NCBI GenBank assembly: GCA_024693285.1
Contig: JAILLE010000014.1
Coordinates: 59,014 to 123,013, forward strand
Direction of reading: 5' to 3'
Source: Bacteroidales bacterium
GTDB taxonomy: Bacteria > Bacteroidota > Bacteroidia > Bacteroidales > UBA932
DNA: 64,000 nucleotides
Made by a program: the position numbers and the translations under genes
Shown: positions 26,094 to 35,470 of the stretch, piece after piece
Numbering within the stretch: position 1 is the first letter of the stretch
Layout of the letters: every line of letters begins with the position of its first letter
Notes under the pieces: generated by a model
What the model was told of the DNA's origin: nothing
Databases searched by the model: none
What the model saw: only the letters and a program-made list of their open reading frames with translations

Positions 26094-28457
26094 ATGAGGC
26101 GATTTTTCATACTTGGGATAGTAACATTTGTGGCAATCCTGACTGCCTTTCCCCTACATTCACAAGGCCGGAAGGCAATCGTGTCCGGACATGTCCGGGA
26201 CGCTTCCAGCGGAGAGCCGCTGACAGGAGCCGTCATATTCACAAAAGACAAGAAATCAGGAGTTTCCGCCGACAATTCCGGATACTACTCATTGGCGTTG
26301 GATAAAGGTGAAGTGGCCCTCCTTTGCTCCTTCACGGGATACAAGACTATAGAGAGATCTTTCACAGTCACATCTTCCCGGATCGAAGACTTCGACATGG
26401 AACCCGACAACGAGACCTTGGAGGCTGCCACGGTCTTCTCAAAGACTAAAAGGGACGATCTGAAAATCCCGCAAATGGGAAAGCAGAGGGTTGACGCGAC
26501 ACTAGTCAAAAGCCTTCCCGCACTTATGGGCGAGAACGATATAATCCGGGTTATTCAAATGATGCCAGGAGTACAGACCCCTAGTGAGGGAGCCACGGGA
26601 TTCAGTGTCAGAGGAGGTGGCGTGGACCAGAACCTTATATTGATAGACGGAGCCCCGGTTTATAACTGCGGACACTTCCTTGGCTTCTTATCTATGTTCA
26701 ACAGTGACGCTATTCGTGGAGCGGAACTTTACAAAGGGGATTTTCCGGCAATGTACGGAGGCAGGATCTCATCAATCCTCGACATCAGCGGGAAGGACGG
26801 GAACAACCGTGAGTTCGGGGGTAACGCGTCTTTCGGACTGATAACATCAAAAGTATTCATGGAAGGCCCGATTATTCCTGAGAAACTATCTTTCATGGCT
26901 GCCGGCAGAAGAACCTATATAGACCTCTTCTTTCCTCTCCTTGGTGACAACCTTCCGGAACACACAAAGATGTACTTCTATGATCTCAATACCAAACTGA
27001 CCTGGATAGCCGGGAAGAATGACAGGCTTTATCTAGGCGCCTTTGACGGCAAGGACGTGTTCGGCCTCGGAATGGAGGAGTTCGACATGGGAAAGATGGA
27101 TTTCGGTTTCGCCAATCATACCCAGTCTTTGAGGTGGAATCATGTGTACGGACATAAACTGACCTCAGATGTTACTCTATACAACTCTATTTACCGGAAC
27201 ACGCTGTCCGGAGATATGAGCGAAGCTTTATTCGACTATATCCAAAGCATCAGGGAGACAGGTCTCAAAGCGGGATGGACCTGGTACGTCAATCCCAGAA
27301 ACACAATTCAGGCAGGGCTGGGAATGGCCTATTACTCAATAGCTCCTGGCGAGTGCAAGCCACGAGGTGGCACAACGGTTGTCAACAATGTCGTTATGCC
27401 TTCGACCTATGCCGTCCAGCCCTCCGCATATATCCAGAATGAGCAAAAGATATGGAATCTGACAGTGAGATACGGTCTTAGGTTCTCCTCTTTCACGACT
27501 CTCGGTGGAACCACCCAGAGATACTTCGACCCGGTTACCCATAAGTTGACTTCAGTCACCGACATACCGAAAGGTGAGCGGATCAAGACATACAACGGAC
27601 TTGAACCGAGAATCTCCGCCTCATTGCCACTCGGGAAGGATTGGTCAGTCAAAGGGGCGTATTCCCGTTCGTACCAATACCTCCAACAGGCTCGTATAAG
27701 CATCACAGGTAGCCCTATTGACACCTGGTTCACAGCATCACCAAACACCAAACCTCAGCTCTCTGACCAGTTCTCACTTGGCATCAACGCTTTATTCGCT
27801 GACGAGGCTCTGGAGGCTTCTGTCGAAGGTTTTCACAAAAGCGGCAAGAACGTTATTGACTTTGTCGAGAATCCAGGAATAGTCCTTGATAACGTGGACC
27901 GGGAGGGACTTCTAAGGAGCGGCAGTTCGACCTCCTATGGCATCGAGACAATGCTCAAGTACGAGTTTGACAAATGGAACGGCTGGATTTCTTACACTTG
28001 GTCAAGGGCTCTATACGACATCCCTGAATTGAACGGCGGGAAGGAGTATCGCTCACCTCTGAACCATGAGCATGCGGTCAACTTTGTCTTGACCTACGAC
28101 TTCAACAAAAGGCTGTCCGCATCTACGGAATGGGTTTTCTATAGCGGGTCTCCCACCACATACCCTATCGGAAGATATACTCACATGGGTTCTTGGGTGC
28201 CTGTTTACTCCGAAAGAAACAACGACAGGCTGCCGGACTACCATAGACTGGACCTCTCTCTGACTTACCGGACCGCCGGAAGAGCCGAAGGCAAACGCTG
28301 GAGCGGAGAATGGAACCTTTCATTCTACAACGCTTATTCCCGTCACAACGCCTGGAGCATAGCTTTCAATTATGATCGCTTGGATAATTCAGCCAAAGCG
28401 ATAAAAGTCTATCTGTTTACGGTCATTCCATCGGTTTCCTACAACATAAAATTCTGA
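26094..28457 (+). CDS. TonB-dependent outer-membrane receptor
   Basis: A 787-residue protein: signal peptide (ILGIVTFVAILTAFPLHSQG), a carboxypeptidase-D-like regulatory domain (about 27-105, starting VSGHVRDASSGEPLTGA), a plug domain (LPALMGENDIIRVIQMMPGVQ... FSVRGGGVDQNLILIDGAPVYN), and a 22-strand-type barrel ending in the aromatic VSYNIKF. It would bind a substrate at the cell surface and import it with TonB energy. Not a SusC-type receptor by length and missing SusC motif. Followed at 2 bases by a DUF4249 lipoprotein, a usual pair in Bacteroidota. Confidence 0.92.
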   Translation: MRRFFILGIVTFVAILTAFPLHSQGRKAIVSGHVRDASSGEPLTGAVIFTKDKKSGVSADNSGYYSLALDKGEVALLCSFTGYKTIERSFTVTSSRIEDFDMEPDNETLEAATVFSKTKRDDLKIPQMGKQRVDATLVKSLPALMGENDIIRVIQMMPGVQTPSEGATGFSVRGGGVDQNLILIDGAPVYNCGHFLGFLSMFNSDAIRGAELYKGDFPAMYGGRISSILDISGKDGNNREFGGNASFGLITSKVFMEGPIIPEKLSFMAAGRRTYIDLFFPLLGDNLPEHTKMYFYDLNTKLTWIAGKNDRLYLGAFDGKDVFGLGMEEFDMGKMDFGFANHTQSLRWNHVYGHKLTSDVTLYNSIYRNTLSGDMSEALFDYIQSIRETGLKAGWTWYVNPRNTIQAGLGMAYYSIAPGECKPRGGTTVVNNVVMPSTYAVQPSAYIQNEQKIWNLTVRYGLRFSSFTTLGGTTQRYFDPVTHKLTSVTDIPKGERIKTYNGLEPRISASLPLGKDWSVKGAYSRSYQYLQQARISITGSPIDTWFTASPNTKPQLSDQFSLGINALFADEALEASVEGFHKSGKNVIDFVENPGIVLDNVDREGLLRSGSSTSYGIETMLKYEFDKWNGWISYTWSRALYDIPELNGGKEYRSPLNHEHAVNFVLTYDFNKRLSASTEWVFYSGSPTTYPIGRYTHMGSWVPVYSERNNDRLPDYHRLDLSLTYRTAGRAEGKRWSGEWNLSFYNAYSRHNAWSIAFNYDRLDNSAKAIKVYLFTVIPSVSYNIKF

Positions 28458-28459
28458 CA

Positions 28460-29374
28460 ATGAAATATTTAAGTATATCAATATTCATTTGCTCCGTCCT
28501 GATGGCAGTCGCATGTTCTGAGGAGACTGATCTCCGTTCCGATGGGGTTCATTATGAACGTCTCGCGGTCGAGGCTCTTATAACCGATAGGGCGGACCGG
28601 CAGCAGAGAGTGCTTCTAAACAAAACTATTCCTTACTTTGATGAGAACTCCCCTCGCGGAGTGTCTGGAGCTATCGTGACAGTCAGCGACGGGAAAGATG
28701 AGATCCGTTTCACCGAGAAGGAATGTGGAGTATATGAAGCTCCAGCAGGATATCATGGTGAGCAAGGAGGAGACTATCACCTCAGGATAGCGCTTCCTGA
28801 CGGAGAAATCTATGAAGCTGACGCATCAATGCCTCATCACGGATTCAGGTTAGACGCGGTCGACTATGCCTTCGCAGGGAATAAGACCATGGGACTGGAC
28901 AGCCTTTGGACTCTAGCCATTTGGGGCGAGGACATGGAAACCACTGATTACTATTATGTCACGGCAGGAGTCAATGGGGCATTTTACCCATTCGAGATGG
29001 CCGAGGTGACAGATGATATCTATTTCAGTGGCAATGTCATCAATGGGTTCCCTATTGCCACCCTTATGCAATACTCCCAGATTAAGGAACTCTACGGAGA
29101 CTGCGCGAAATACCTTGAGACAGGCGATGTGGTGACTTTAGAGGCACTTACTCTCAGCAGGGATTACTTCGACTATCTTATGGCCGTGTTGCTCAACGGG
29201 ACGATGGCCGCCATTTCCCTGTTCTCACCCCAGCCCGCCAACTGTCCGACGAATATAAAAGGAGGCGACGGAACCGCTGTCGGCTACTTCGCCGCCTGTC
29301 CCGTCGTCTCCGCAAGCGTCACAGTGGACGATCCCTTCAGGCCATACTACAACAAGAAGGCAATACCTCAGTGA
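28460..29374 (+). CDS. DUF4249-family lipoprotein
   Basis: A 304-residue lipoprotein with signal ending CSVLMAVAC at about residue 19. The N-terminal half looks like the DUF4249 pattern: RLAVEALITDRADRQQRVLLNKT, GAIVTVSDGKDEIRFTE and GGDYHLRIALPDGEIYEADA. Such proteins are commonly encoded right after TonB receptors and are thought to help capture the ligand at the surface (inference). Cotranscribed with the receptor. The C-terminal half is less conserved. Ends the left core region; the accessory island starts after it. Confidence 0.75.
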   Translation: MKYLSISIFICSVLMAVACSEETDLRSDGVHYERLAVEALITDRADRQQRVLLNKTIPYFDENSPRGVSGAIVTVSDGKDEIRFTEKECGVYEAPAGYHGEQGGDYHLRIALPDGEIYEADASMPHHGFRLDAVDYAFAGNKTMGLDSLWTLAIWGEDMETTDYYYVTAGVNGAFYPFEMAEVTDDIYFSGNVINGFPIATLMQYSQIKELYGDCAKYLETGDVVTLEALTLSRDYFDYLMAVLLNGTMAAISLFSPQPANCPTNIKGGDGTAVGYFAACPVVSASVTVDDPFRPYYNKKAIPQ

Positions 29375-29469
29375 GGCGATCTTCTGCGAGCCACTGGCAC
29401 TTTCAGAGTGCGTCCGCCCCACCACCGGCCCCAATTCCGAGACTGGCTGATATATTAAATCATTTTTTT

Positions 29470-29477
29470 TATCTTTG
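29470..29477 (+). promoter_or_regulatory. Candidate -7 box for the SHOCT gene pair
   Basis: TATCTTTG in an A+T-rich stretch, 28 bases before the ATG at 29505. No clear TTTG at -33. The remaining bases between 29375 and 29469 hold nothing recognisable beyond a weak GCACT/AGTGC hairpin. Confidence 0.5.
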
Positions 29478-29504
29478 TATTATTAGATAATAATTGATAG
29501 GCAT

Positions 29505-30170
29505 ATGTTACAAGAAGAACAGATTGAACAACTTCGCAAACTCAAGGAGTTGTTGGATTCCGGTATTCTAAGCGAAGAAGAGTTCGCTCGTGAAAAAGCG
29601 AAGGTCATCTCTAGTACAGGGTTTAGCGGCACTTCTTATTCTTCTTCAAGGAGAGAAGAGAAGAAAACGGATCCCGTATATACAAAGCCAGCGAATAGTG
29701 AAAAGAAGAAAAAGAAATCAAAGACTGTCTGGATTGTTCTTGGGTGTTTGGCCGGCTTCCTAGTGCTAATCGCCCTTTTAGGGAGTCTCTTCTCTGATGG
29801 TTCTTATGACTCTTACAATAGATATGAAGAGATTGATAACTTTATAGCAACCCTGGGATACAATTCAGAAATGGATATCAAAAGAGTTGGGGATACCGTC
29901 TATTCCAATTATACAGGGGAAAAGGATTCTTCGATGGATATGTTGATGGGGTACTTGTCCGGTCGCCAATATGGCATGTATGCCAATTCAAATTACGACG
30001 ATTCTTTCTATCAAAATGCAAGGCAGGGCTTTCTTACAGCCGGAAGGGGGAACCAGACAAAGACAGCATTCTATCAGTGTATGGCCAGGAATCAGATTAA
30101 CTATGTTTACCAGATTCATGGTCAAAATGTGTTTTCATATACTTGGGATGAATTGGCCAGTTATTATTGA
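29505..30170 (+). CDS. Membrane protein with N-terminal SHOCT domain
   Basis: A 221-residue protein. Residues 1-35 are a SHOCT domain (QIEQLRKLKELLDSGILSEEEF), a short helical module common in membrane and envelope-stress proteins, usually at the C-terminus. A basic linker (about 45-72) precedes one TM helix (TVWIVLGCLAGFLVLIALLG). The remaining ~130 residues are Tyr/Asn/Ser rich with unknown fold, expected outside the membrane. A+T richer than the genes to its left. Followed 20 bases later by a second SHOCT gene; probably one operon. Confidence 0.7.
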   Translation: MLQEEQIEQLRKLKELLDSGILSEEEFAREKAKVISSTGFSGTSYSSSRREEKKTDPVYTKPANSEKKKKKSKTVWIVLGCLAGFLVLIALLGSLFSDGSYDSYNRYEEIDNFIATLGYNSEMDIKRVGDTVYSNYTGEKDSSMDMLMGYLSGRQYGMYANSNYDDSFYQNARQGFLTAGRGNQTKTAFYQCMARNQINYVYQIHGQNVFSYTWDELASYY

Positions 30171-30190
30171 TTCCTTAATTCCTTTAGACC

Positions 30191-30772
30191 ATGACACCAG
30201 AAGCTGTTCAATATCTGAAAAAGATTAAAGAACTCCTTGATGCCGGAGTCCTGTCCCAGGAAGAATTCGATGCTGAAAAAGCAAAGATTCTTGATGGAGA
30301 AGCCGTGCCCCAAAAAGAGGAAATTGAGCAAGAGATAGACGCTAGAAACAATCCAACTGAGGAAGCCCCAAAATTCAACGACGATGAACCTATTCCTACC
30401 TACATGGAACTCTATAAAGGTGAGTTGGTCCTTTCGAAATTAAAAATCACCTATGGCATTTATCCCAGTGTAGTTTCCTTCCTATATCTTACCAACAAAC
30501 GTATAGTGATTAAGTCAATCCCCACTGTACTCATTCAGCCTTTGGCATTCATGTTCAGATCGCCTTCATTATATAGTAAAACAAAAGCTGACATACCCCT
30601 ATCCTCTATCACTGATATTAAAATTCAAGTTGTAAAGAGTTCTATAATAGACGGGAAGAAGACTCATCATCTTTTTAAATTAATACCAGGCACATCCGGA
30701 TTAGATGATGCGATGCGCAAGGCTGCGTCTTTGATCAAGGAGCAGTTTGGAAAGGATGTGCTGACTAAGTAA
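30191..30772 (+). CDS. SHOCT domain fused to a PH/GRAM-like domain
   Basis: A 193-residue protein. The N-terminal SHOCT (YLKKIKELLDAGVLSQEEFDAEKAKIL) is close in sequence to that of the preceding gene. After an acidic linker, residues about 75-190 look like a bacterial PH or GRAM-like domain (GELVLSKLKITYG, FLYLTNKRIVIKS, SSITDIKIQVVKSS). No signal or clear TM; probably a membrane-surface lipid or protein binder. Function unknown. Convergent with the minus-strand island genes, 5 bases away. Confidence 0.65.
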   Translation: MTPEAVQYLKKIKELLDAGVLSQEEFDAEKAKILDGEAVPQKEEIEQEIDARNNPTEEAPKFNDDEPIPTYMELYKGELVLSKLKITYGIYPSVVSFLYLTNKRIVIKSIPTVLIQPLAFMFRSPSLYSKTKADIPLSSITDIKIQVVKSSIIDGKKTHHLFKLIPGTSGLDDAMRKAASLIKEQFGKDVLTK

Positions 30773-30777
30773 GAGAC

Positions 30778-31389
30778 CTATCTACGTCGGGATTTTTTAG
30801 CCTGGACCGTTTCTGGAAGCGGGATGATACTTAGACCTTCAATGACCAGTTCCTCCTCGTTATCTGAATGACGGAAATATAAATCAACGGTCATTGATTC
30901 TTGAGCTCCGTCCCAGATGTCCGGCGAGAACAGCAGATTCCCGTCTTGATACTCCAGTTTGTGACGACTTCCGTTGCTGAGAAGGAAGAAAAATTCCGAT
31001 TCATTTGGGGTATAGTTGATGGAAACGCTGGTCGTATCGATCACATATAAGGTCTCTCCTATCTGCCTTCCGACACTTGATAGACTGCCGCTTCCGCGTG
31101 TAGATAATCTGTTTGTCTTGACAAGATAGTCCTTAGCGGATTTCAGCTTCCTCTCATTGAAGTCAGTAGAGACGAAAACATATTGTTTATGACTGGTCAT
31201 CGAGAGCACCTTCACCGCCTGCTTCGCATCAGTCCAGGCGATTTTGTCGGAGTCGCTGAATACATCACCCCTCTCCAAGTCCTTCCCGCCGATTCGGATA
31301 GTCCCGGTATTCACGAAAAGGATTTTAAAATCCTCGGCAACGGCTGTCGTCGTCACGCAGAGAAGCAAGAGTAACAAAACCTTACGCAT
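30778..31389 (-). CDS. Secreted protein of unknown function, last gene of the CHAT island
   Basis: A 203-residue protein with a signal peptide (KVLLLLLLCVTTTAVA). The mature part is beta-rich; I do not recognise the family. It starts inside the 3' end of the CHASE2 gene (8-base overlap), so the two are translated from one mRNA and may act together in the periplasm. Features include a VNTGTIRIGGKDLERGDVF opening and a C-terminal basic tail (KKSRRR). Confidence 0.65.
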   Translation of the reverse strand: MRKVLLLLLLCVTTTAVAEDFKILFVNTGTIRIGGKDLERGDVFSDSDKIAWTDAKQAVKVLSMTSHKQYVFVSTDFNERKLKSAKDYLVKTNRLSTRGSGSLSSVGRQIGETLYVIDTTSVSINYTPNESEFFFLLSNGSRHKLEYQDGNLLFSPDIWDGAQESMTVDLYFRHSDNEEELVIEGLSIIPLPETVQAKKSRRR

Positions 31390-32563
31390 TTTTCCTTATT
31401 TTGGTTATCCACTGATTCAAAGTGTCCACAATGCTGAACAGGGTCGACGTGATGAAAATATCGTGAGCCTGCCCCCAAATAGTGAACACTAAGATACATA
31501 CAATCGTCAATATTACTGAGTAGATGACAAACAATTTAGCCAAAACCCATCCCAGCGACTGCGTTCCGGCATCACCATTTCGAAGCAGCAGGCAGGACAT
31601 AGAGAAGAAAATCAAGAAGTATACCAGAATCAGCAGTAATGGGACCTTGTGCCGGCCGCCCATAAGCGAGGCAAACACATTGTAATTGATGACACAACCC
31701 GGAGCATCTCCAGCATAGGTCAGGTGGATATCCTCATCTATAAAAGAACCGATGACAATGGTTTTTCCACCAAACACACTCCCCCAATCATCTTCTAAAT
31801 CATAGATGTCCAAAATATCCGCCCCCATGTTCAAGAATGGCTTTCCCATTTGTGCGATTCCTGCTTTATCGGTCCGAGATGGCATGTCCACCATAACCTC
31901 CATTTTCGGGAAAACAACCCTTCGCGAGAGTGTATATCCGTCCATATAGAGCAATCCCCTTTTTCTTACGGTTCTTCCCGTCATGTCTGAATACATAACC
32001 AAAGGAATAGACGGATTGACCCCACCCTTATCCAGCAAAGGATACTTGGTAATATTGTCCTCTTTCAGCGTGGTCTTATAGTCTGCGAAAGCAGCCTTGT
32101 CTATCAGGATGGAATCGGCCAGGACCCCGTCGTGATGGCGGGGAATCACGATCCTGTCCATTGATGCAATGGTGTGGAACAGCAAAGAATCTGTTTCTGT
32201 TCTATACCCTTCCTCAAAAAAGACATCCAGAAGGATATACTTATAATCCCCCACCGACTGAATAAGGGAAAGTAAACTGGCAAGTTTCTGACGATCCGTA
32301 ATGGCTGCATTGCCCATAGGCATATCGAGCTCATCATTGATGTACACGAGTTCCTTGTCCATTGATACGTTGATGAACAGTACATCCTCTGGAATCTCGT
32401 TCTTGGGCCCACCCGACAACTGTATCGCAACGAAATTCCACCATTTCAGCAGATCCCTTTCCCCTGAAACCGTAACATTAAGATTCGTGCACACATAGGA
32501 CACACCGAGTGCAAGAATGGAAAGAAGGAATGCGTGCCGGAACTTATTCTTTTTCATGGTCAT
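31382..32563 (-). CDS. CHASE2 sensor membrane protein without output domain
   Basis: A 393-residue protein. One N-terminal TM (FLLSILALGVSYVCTNL) leads into a periplasmic CHASE2 domain (about 40-300), recognised by the LFINVSMDKELVY... ITDRQKLASLL opening, YILLDVFFEEG, and the Gly-rich GKTIVIGSFIDEDIHLT ending. Two or three TM helices follow (VPLLLILVYFLIFFS; LFVIYSVILTIVCILVF). CHASE2 domains normally feed kinases, cyclases or CHAT proteins; here nothing follows the last helix. Its place after three exported TPR-CHAT genes suggests that it senses or activates them in trans (inference). ATG at 32563 or 32557. Confidence 0.85.
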   Translation of the reverse strand: MTMKKNKFRHAFLLSILALGVSYVCTNLNVTVSGERDLLKWWNFVAIQLSGGPKNEIPEDVLFINVSMDKELVYINDELDMPMGNAAITDRQKLASLLSLIQSVGDYKYILLDVFFEEGYRTETDSLLFHTIASMDRIVIPRHHDGVLADSILIDKAAFADYKTTLKEDNITKYPLLDKGGVNPSIPLVMYSDMTGRTVRKRGLLYMDGYTLSRRVVFPKMEVMVDMPSRTDKAGIAQMGKPFLNMGADILDIYDLEDDWGSVFGGKTIVIGSFIDEDIHLTYAGDAPGCVINYNVFASLMGGRHKVPLLLILVYFLIFFSMSCLLLRNGDAGTQSLGWVLAKLFVIYSVILTIVCILVFTIWGQAHDIFITSTLFSIVDTLNQWITKIRKNA

Positions 32564-32602
32564 TTTTTCTCAATCGCATGGGCTTGTTGTAATTACGCAT
32601 AA

Positions 32603-33871
32603 TCATCTTAACAGCCACTTCCTAATAGGGACAATCTCTATTTCCCTCCCGCTCTCGGTCTTATGGATCCGATCCTCATCATATGTCACGATGATCATTC
32701 GGTCTAGCGGATGAACCTTATCCAATGAGATAAGCGCATTGAGTTCCCTATCGAAGGTGGTGATGTCTTTTGAAGTGGAATAGCAGGCCTGAATGCCTGT
32801 CTTCTCCTCCGGGATATAAAAATCCACCTCCACATTCCGGTTCCAGAACCATAACTGCTCCTCATTGTATCGGGCGTGAAGAGCAATGGCGCAAAGATTC
32901 TCCAACAATGCGGTGTCCGGATCGCTCAGGAACAGGTGAAGCAGACCGTTGTCAACGAAGTAATGCTTCTTGATTGTTTCTTTCTCAGTAAACTTTGAGG
33001 CATAGTTGTCGAGGGAGAAAACGAGGAAGGTTTCCTTTGCGAATTCGACGTAATCGATAACAGAAGTAGGGTTGGTATTGACGCCAGTCGATTTCACAAG
33101 ATTCGAGATACGGTTGTATGCCACCGGATGCTTGACGGTCTCCGCCAGGCGTTTGTAAGTGAGCCTGACAGCCATCTCGTTCTTCAGTTTATGCCGCTGG
33201 ATGATATCTCCAAGAAGGATCTTTTCATATAATTGGCTCAGCCACTTGCGCTTATTCTTGTAAAGCAACAGTTCCGGAAAACCGCCCCATGCGAAATACT
33301 CATTAAAAAAAATAGCCACATCATTCCGCTTCTTACCATATTCCCAGTTCTTGTCAAGCTCTATTCCTTTGGCGCCGAGGAACTCTTTGAATGAATATGG
33401 GTACACACTTTCGTCAAGATACCGGTTTCCCAAAACGGTGGCCATATCCTTACTTAGCATCTTCGCATTGCTTCCAGTAATCATTACCTTGTATTTCTGG
33501 TTGGCAAGACGCCGTGCGAAATGCTCCCATCCATTGATATTCTGTATTTCATCCAGAAGCATAACCGGCTTATGGGGATACATAGACGAATATGCTTGAA
33601 GTATCTCGTCCAATTCCTGCGCAGTAATAACCCCGTAAAGCCTCTCGTCATCAAAGTTAACATAGAGCATCTCTTCCATCGAATGTCCCTCCTCCATCAG
33701 CTCGAGAGCATACTGATACAGCATGTAGGACTTCCCGGCGTGACGGACGCCGGTCAATACATATCGCCCGCTCTCTTCGAATGAGAGTGGGCGTTTGTAT
33801 AACTCTGTTCGAACGCTCGCTATTTCCTCCTGTCCTTCACGAATGATACTGCGCAATACATCCTTATCCAT
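32603..33871 (-). CDS. DUF4143-type AAA ATPase
   Basis: A 422-residue ATPase of the AAA_14/DUF4143 class. Walker A is GVRHAGKSYML, Walker B is VMLLDEIQNINGWE, sensor 1 is MITGSNAKML, and the C-terminal third (RLTYKRLAETVKHPVAYNRISNLVKSTG... to the WFWNRNVEVDFYI nuclease-like block) is DUF4143. These are common in Bacteroidales, often in mobile or variable loci, with no settled role. ATG at 33871 preferred to an in-frame start 24 bases earlier. It sits between CHAT copy 3 and the CHASE2 gene and may be an unrelated arrival. Confidence 0.85.
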   Translation of the reverse strand: MDKDVLRSIIREGQEEIASVRTELYKRPLSFEESGRYVLTGVRHAGKSYMLYQYALELMEEGHSMEEMLYVNFDDERLYGVITAQELDEILQAYSSMYPHKPVMLLDEIQNINGWEHFARRLANQKYKVMITGSNAKMLSKDMATVLGNRYLDESVYPYSFKEFLGAKGIELDKNWEYGKKRNDVAIFFNEYFAWGGFPELLLYKNKRKWLSQLYEKILLGDIIQRHKLKNEMAVRLTYKRLAETVKHPVAYNRISNLVKSTGVNTNPTSVIDYVEFAKETFLVFSLDNYASKFTEKETIKKHYFVDNGLLHLFLSDPDTALLENLCAIALHARYNEEQLWFWNRNVEVDFYIPEEKTGIQACYSTSKDITTFDRELNALISLDKVHPLDRMIIVTYDEDRIHKTESGREIEIVPIRKWLLR

Positions 33872-33976
33872 AAACCTTATTACATGTTGCCACAAAGATA
33901 AGTGTTTTAATTGGTAATTGAAAAATATCTATACATTTTTATATTGATGGATAAAAAATTTGGTCGATGAATAGGT

Positions 33977-35470
33977 CTATTTGATCGCATCAAGCAGAAC
34001 GAAGGCTGCATAGTACTCCGGCTCGTCATAAAGGCCACCATCATACTTCCGGAGATAATTCTGCGCTTCGCGGAAAGCGTCGTACTTGCTCTTGCCTTTC
34101 GCCAGATTCTCGTAGAATCGGGTCATCATGATCTTCGTGGCCTCGTCGCTAACCTTCCAGAGACTCATCACGAGCGACTGCACGCCGGCTTTCTTAAAGC
34201 CACGTTGCAGACCGAAGACGCCATCACCGGTCACTTCGCCGAGACCTGACTGGCAGGCGGAAAGAACCGCCAGTTCCGTGCCCCGAAGATCCATCCGCGA
34301 GATGTCCTTGGCAGTGAGGATTCCGTCCTCGACGTCAATCGGAATGTCCTTGCCCTCAAAAGCGTTCTGTGCTCCTGCGAAGAGGAGCCCGGAACGCGTG
34401 AGTGCCTTGTCTTCCTTTGGTGCATTGTGCTGCCCATCCAGCACGTAAAACGATGTCTCGGTATCACCCGAATTCGCCTCCTTCTCTGTCCAGTAGAATC
34501 CGTGTGTGGCGATATGGATGACGTCATTCTTCGCGCCACTGAGGGACTTGAAGGACTCTTCAGTACTAGTCTCGCCTTCAATCAGATCGTTGTGGACTCT
34601 TCTGGAGAAGAGGGTTGACGAGATAGCGTCAGCCTCCTCCTTGGTACCAGGAAGATAATCCCACCTTGCCCTGCTGAGTTCGCCCTTGGGCAGCCAGGAA
34701 CGGGTGGCCGCTGATGCCAACCGCTCGGACTCCGACTCCTCACCGGTCAGGTGGGTCTCTGGCGTGATGTCATAACGGATGCCGCCATATACCGTAGCGC
34801 TGGCCATCTTGGTAGACTTTCTTTCCTTGACGAGTTCGCGGGTGGAGGTCAGGCGGTAATAATTCCGTTTCTCGGAGACGAGATGATCTCCGTCCTCGTC
34901 AAGCAGATACTCGATGCCGATGATGTTTAGCTCACCGGCAGGTGAAAAATAGACATTTCTAATGCCAGTCAACTCATCTGATAACCTTCCCCAAATCAGT
35001 TTCGTCAGAGAGGGAGAGGAGTAATAGTCCCTCATCCCGGTATCCTTGTAGTATCTTGCTCGGACACCTTTCAGATCTTCACTGTTGAAAAGCTCCACAA
35101 GATGCGGTTCAGCATAGCCAGGGCGCAGAGTCAGAGCGATGTAAAAGGTCGTATCCTGATGCGAGTAGGTCTGGAATTCGATAGCAATATCTTTCTTTCC
35201 GAGAGATGATTGCACGTCAGTCCACATCAAAGCAAGGTTGCGAGTATAGTCTCCGAACACCTTGCTCCGTTTCATCAGTTCCTGCTGGCGTTTTTCTATG
35301 TCATTATAAAGTGAATCTATGGCTTTCTTCTTGCCGACAGGATCTTCATAGAGCCTGTCAAGCATAACCTTGTTATCTTGCACCTCGTTGAACATCCTCA
35401 AAGCATCCTCATCACCGCTCTCAAGAATCAGCTTTCGCATTTCAGTTTCCGCATTCAGCAACAATCCTTT
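33977..35470. repeat. CHAT-domain direct repeat, copy 3
   Basis: The 3' 1.5 kb of the gene is highly similar at DNA level to 39811-41300 and clearly related to 36837-38330, all in the same orientation. Boundaries are approximate. Confidence 0.75.
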
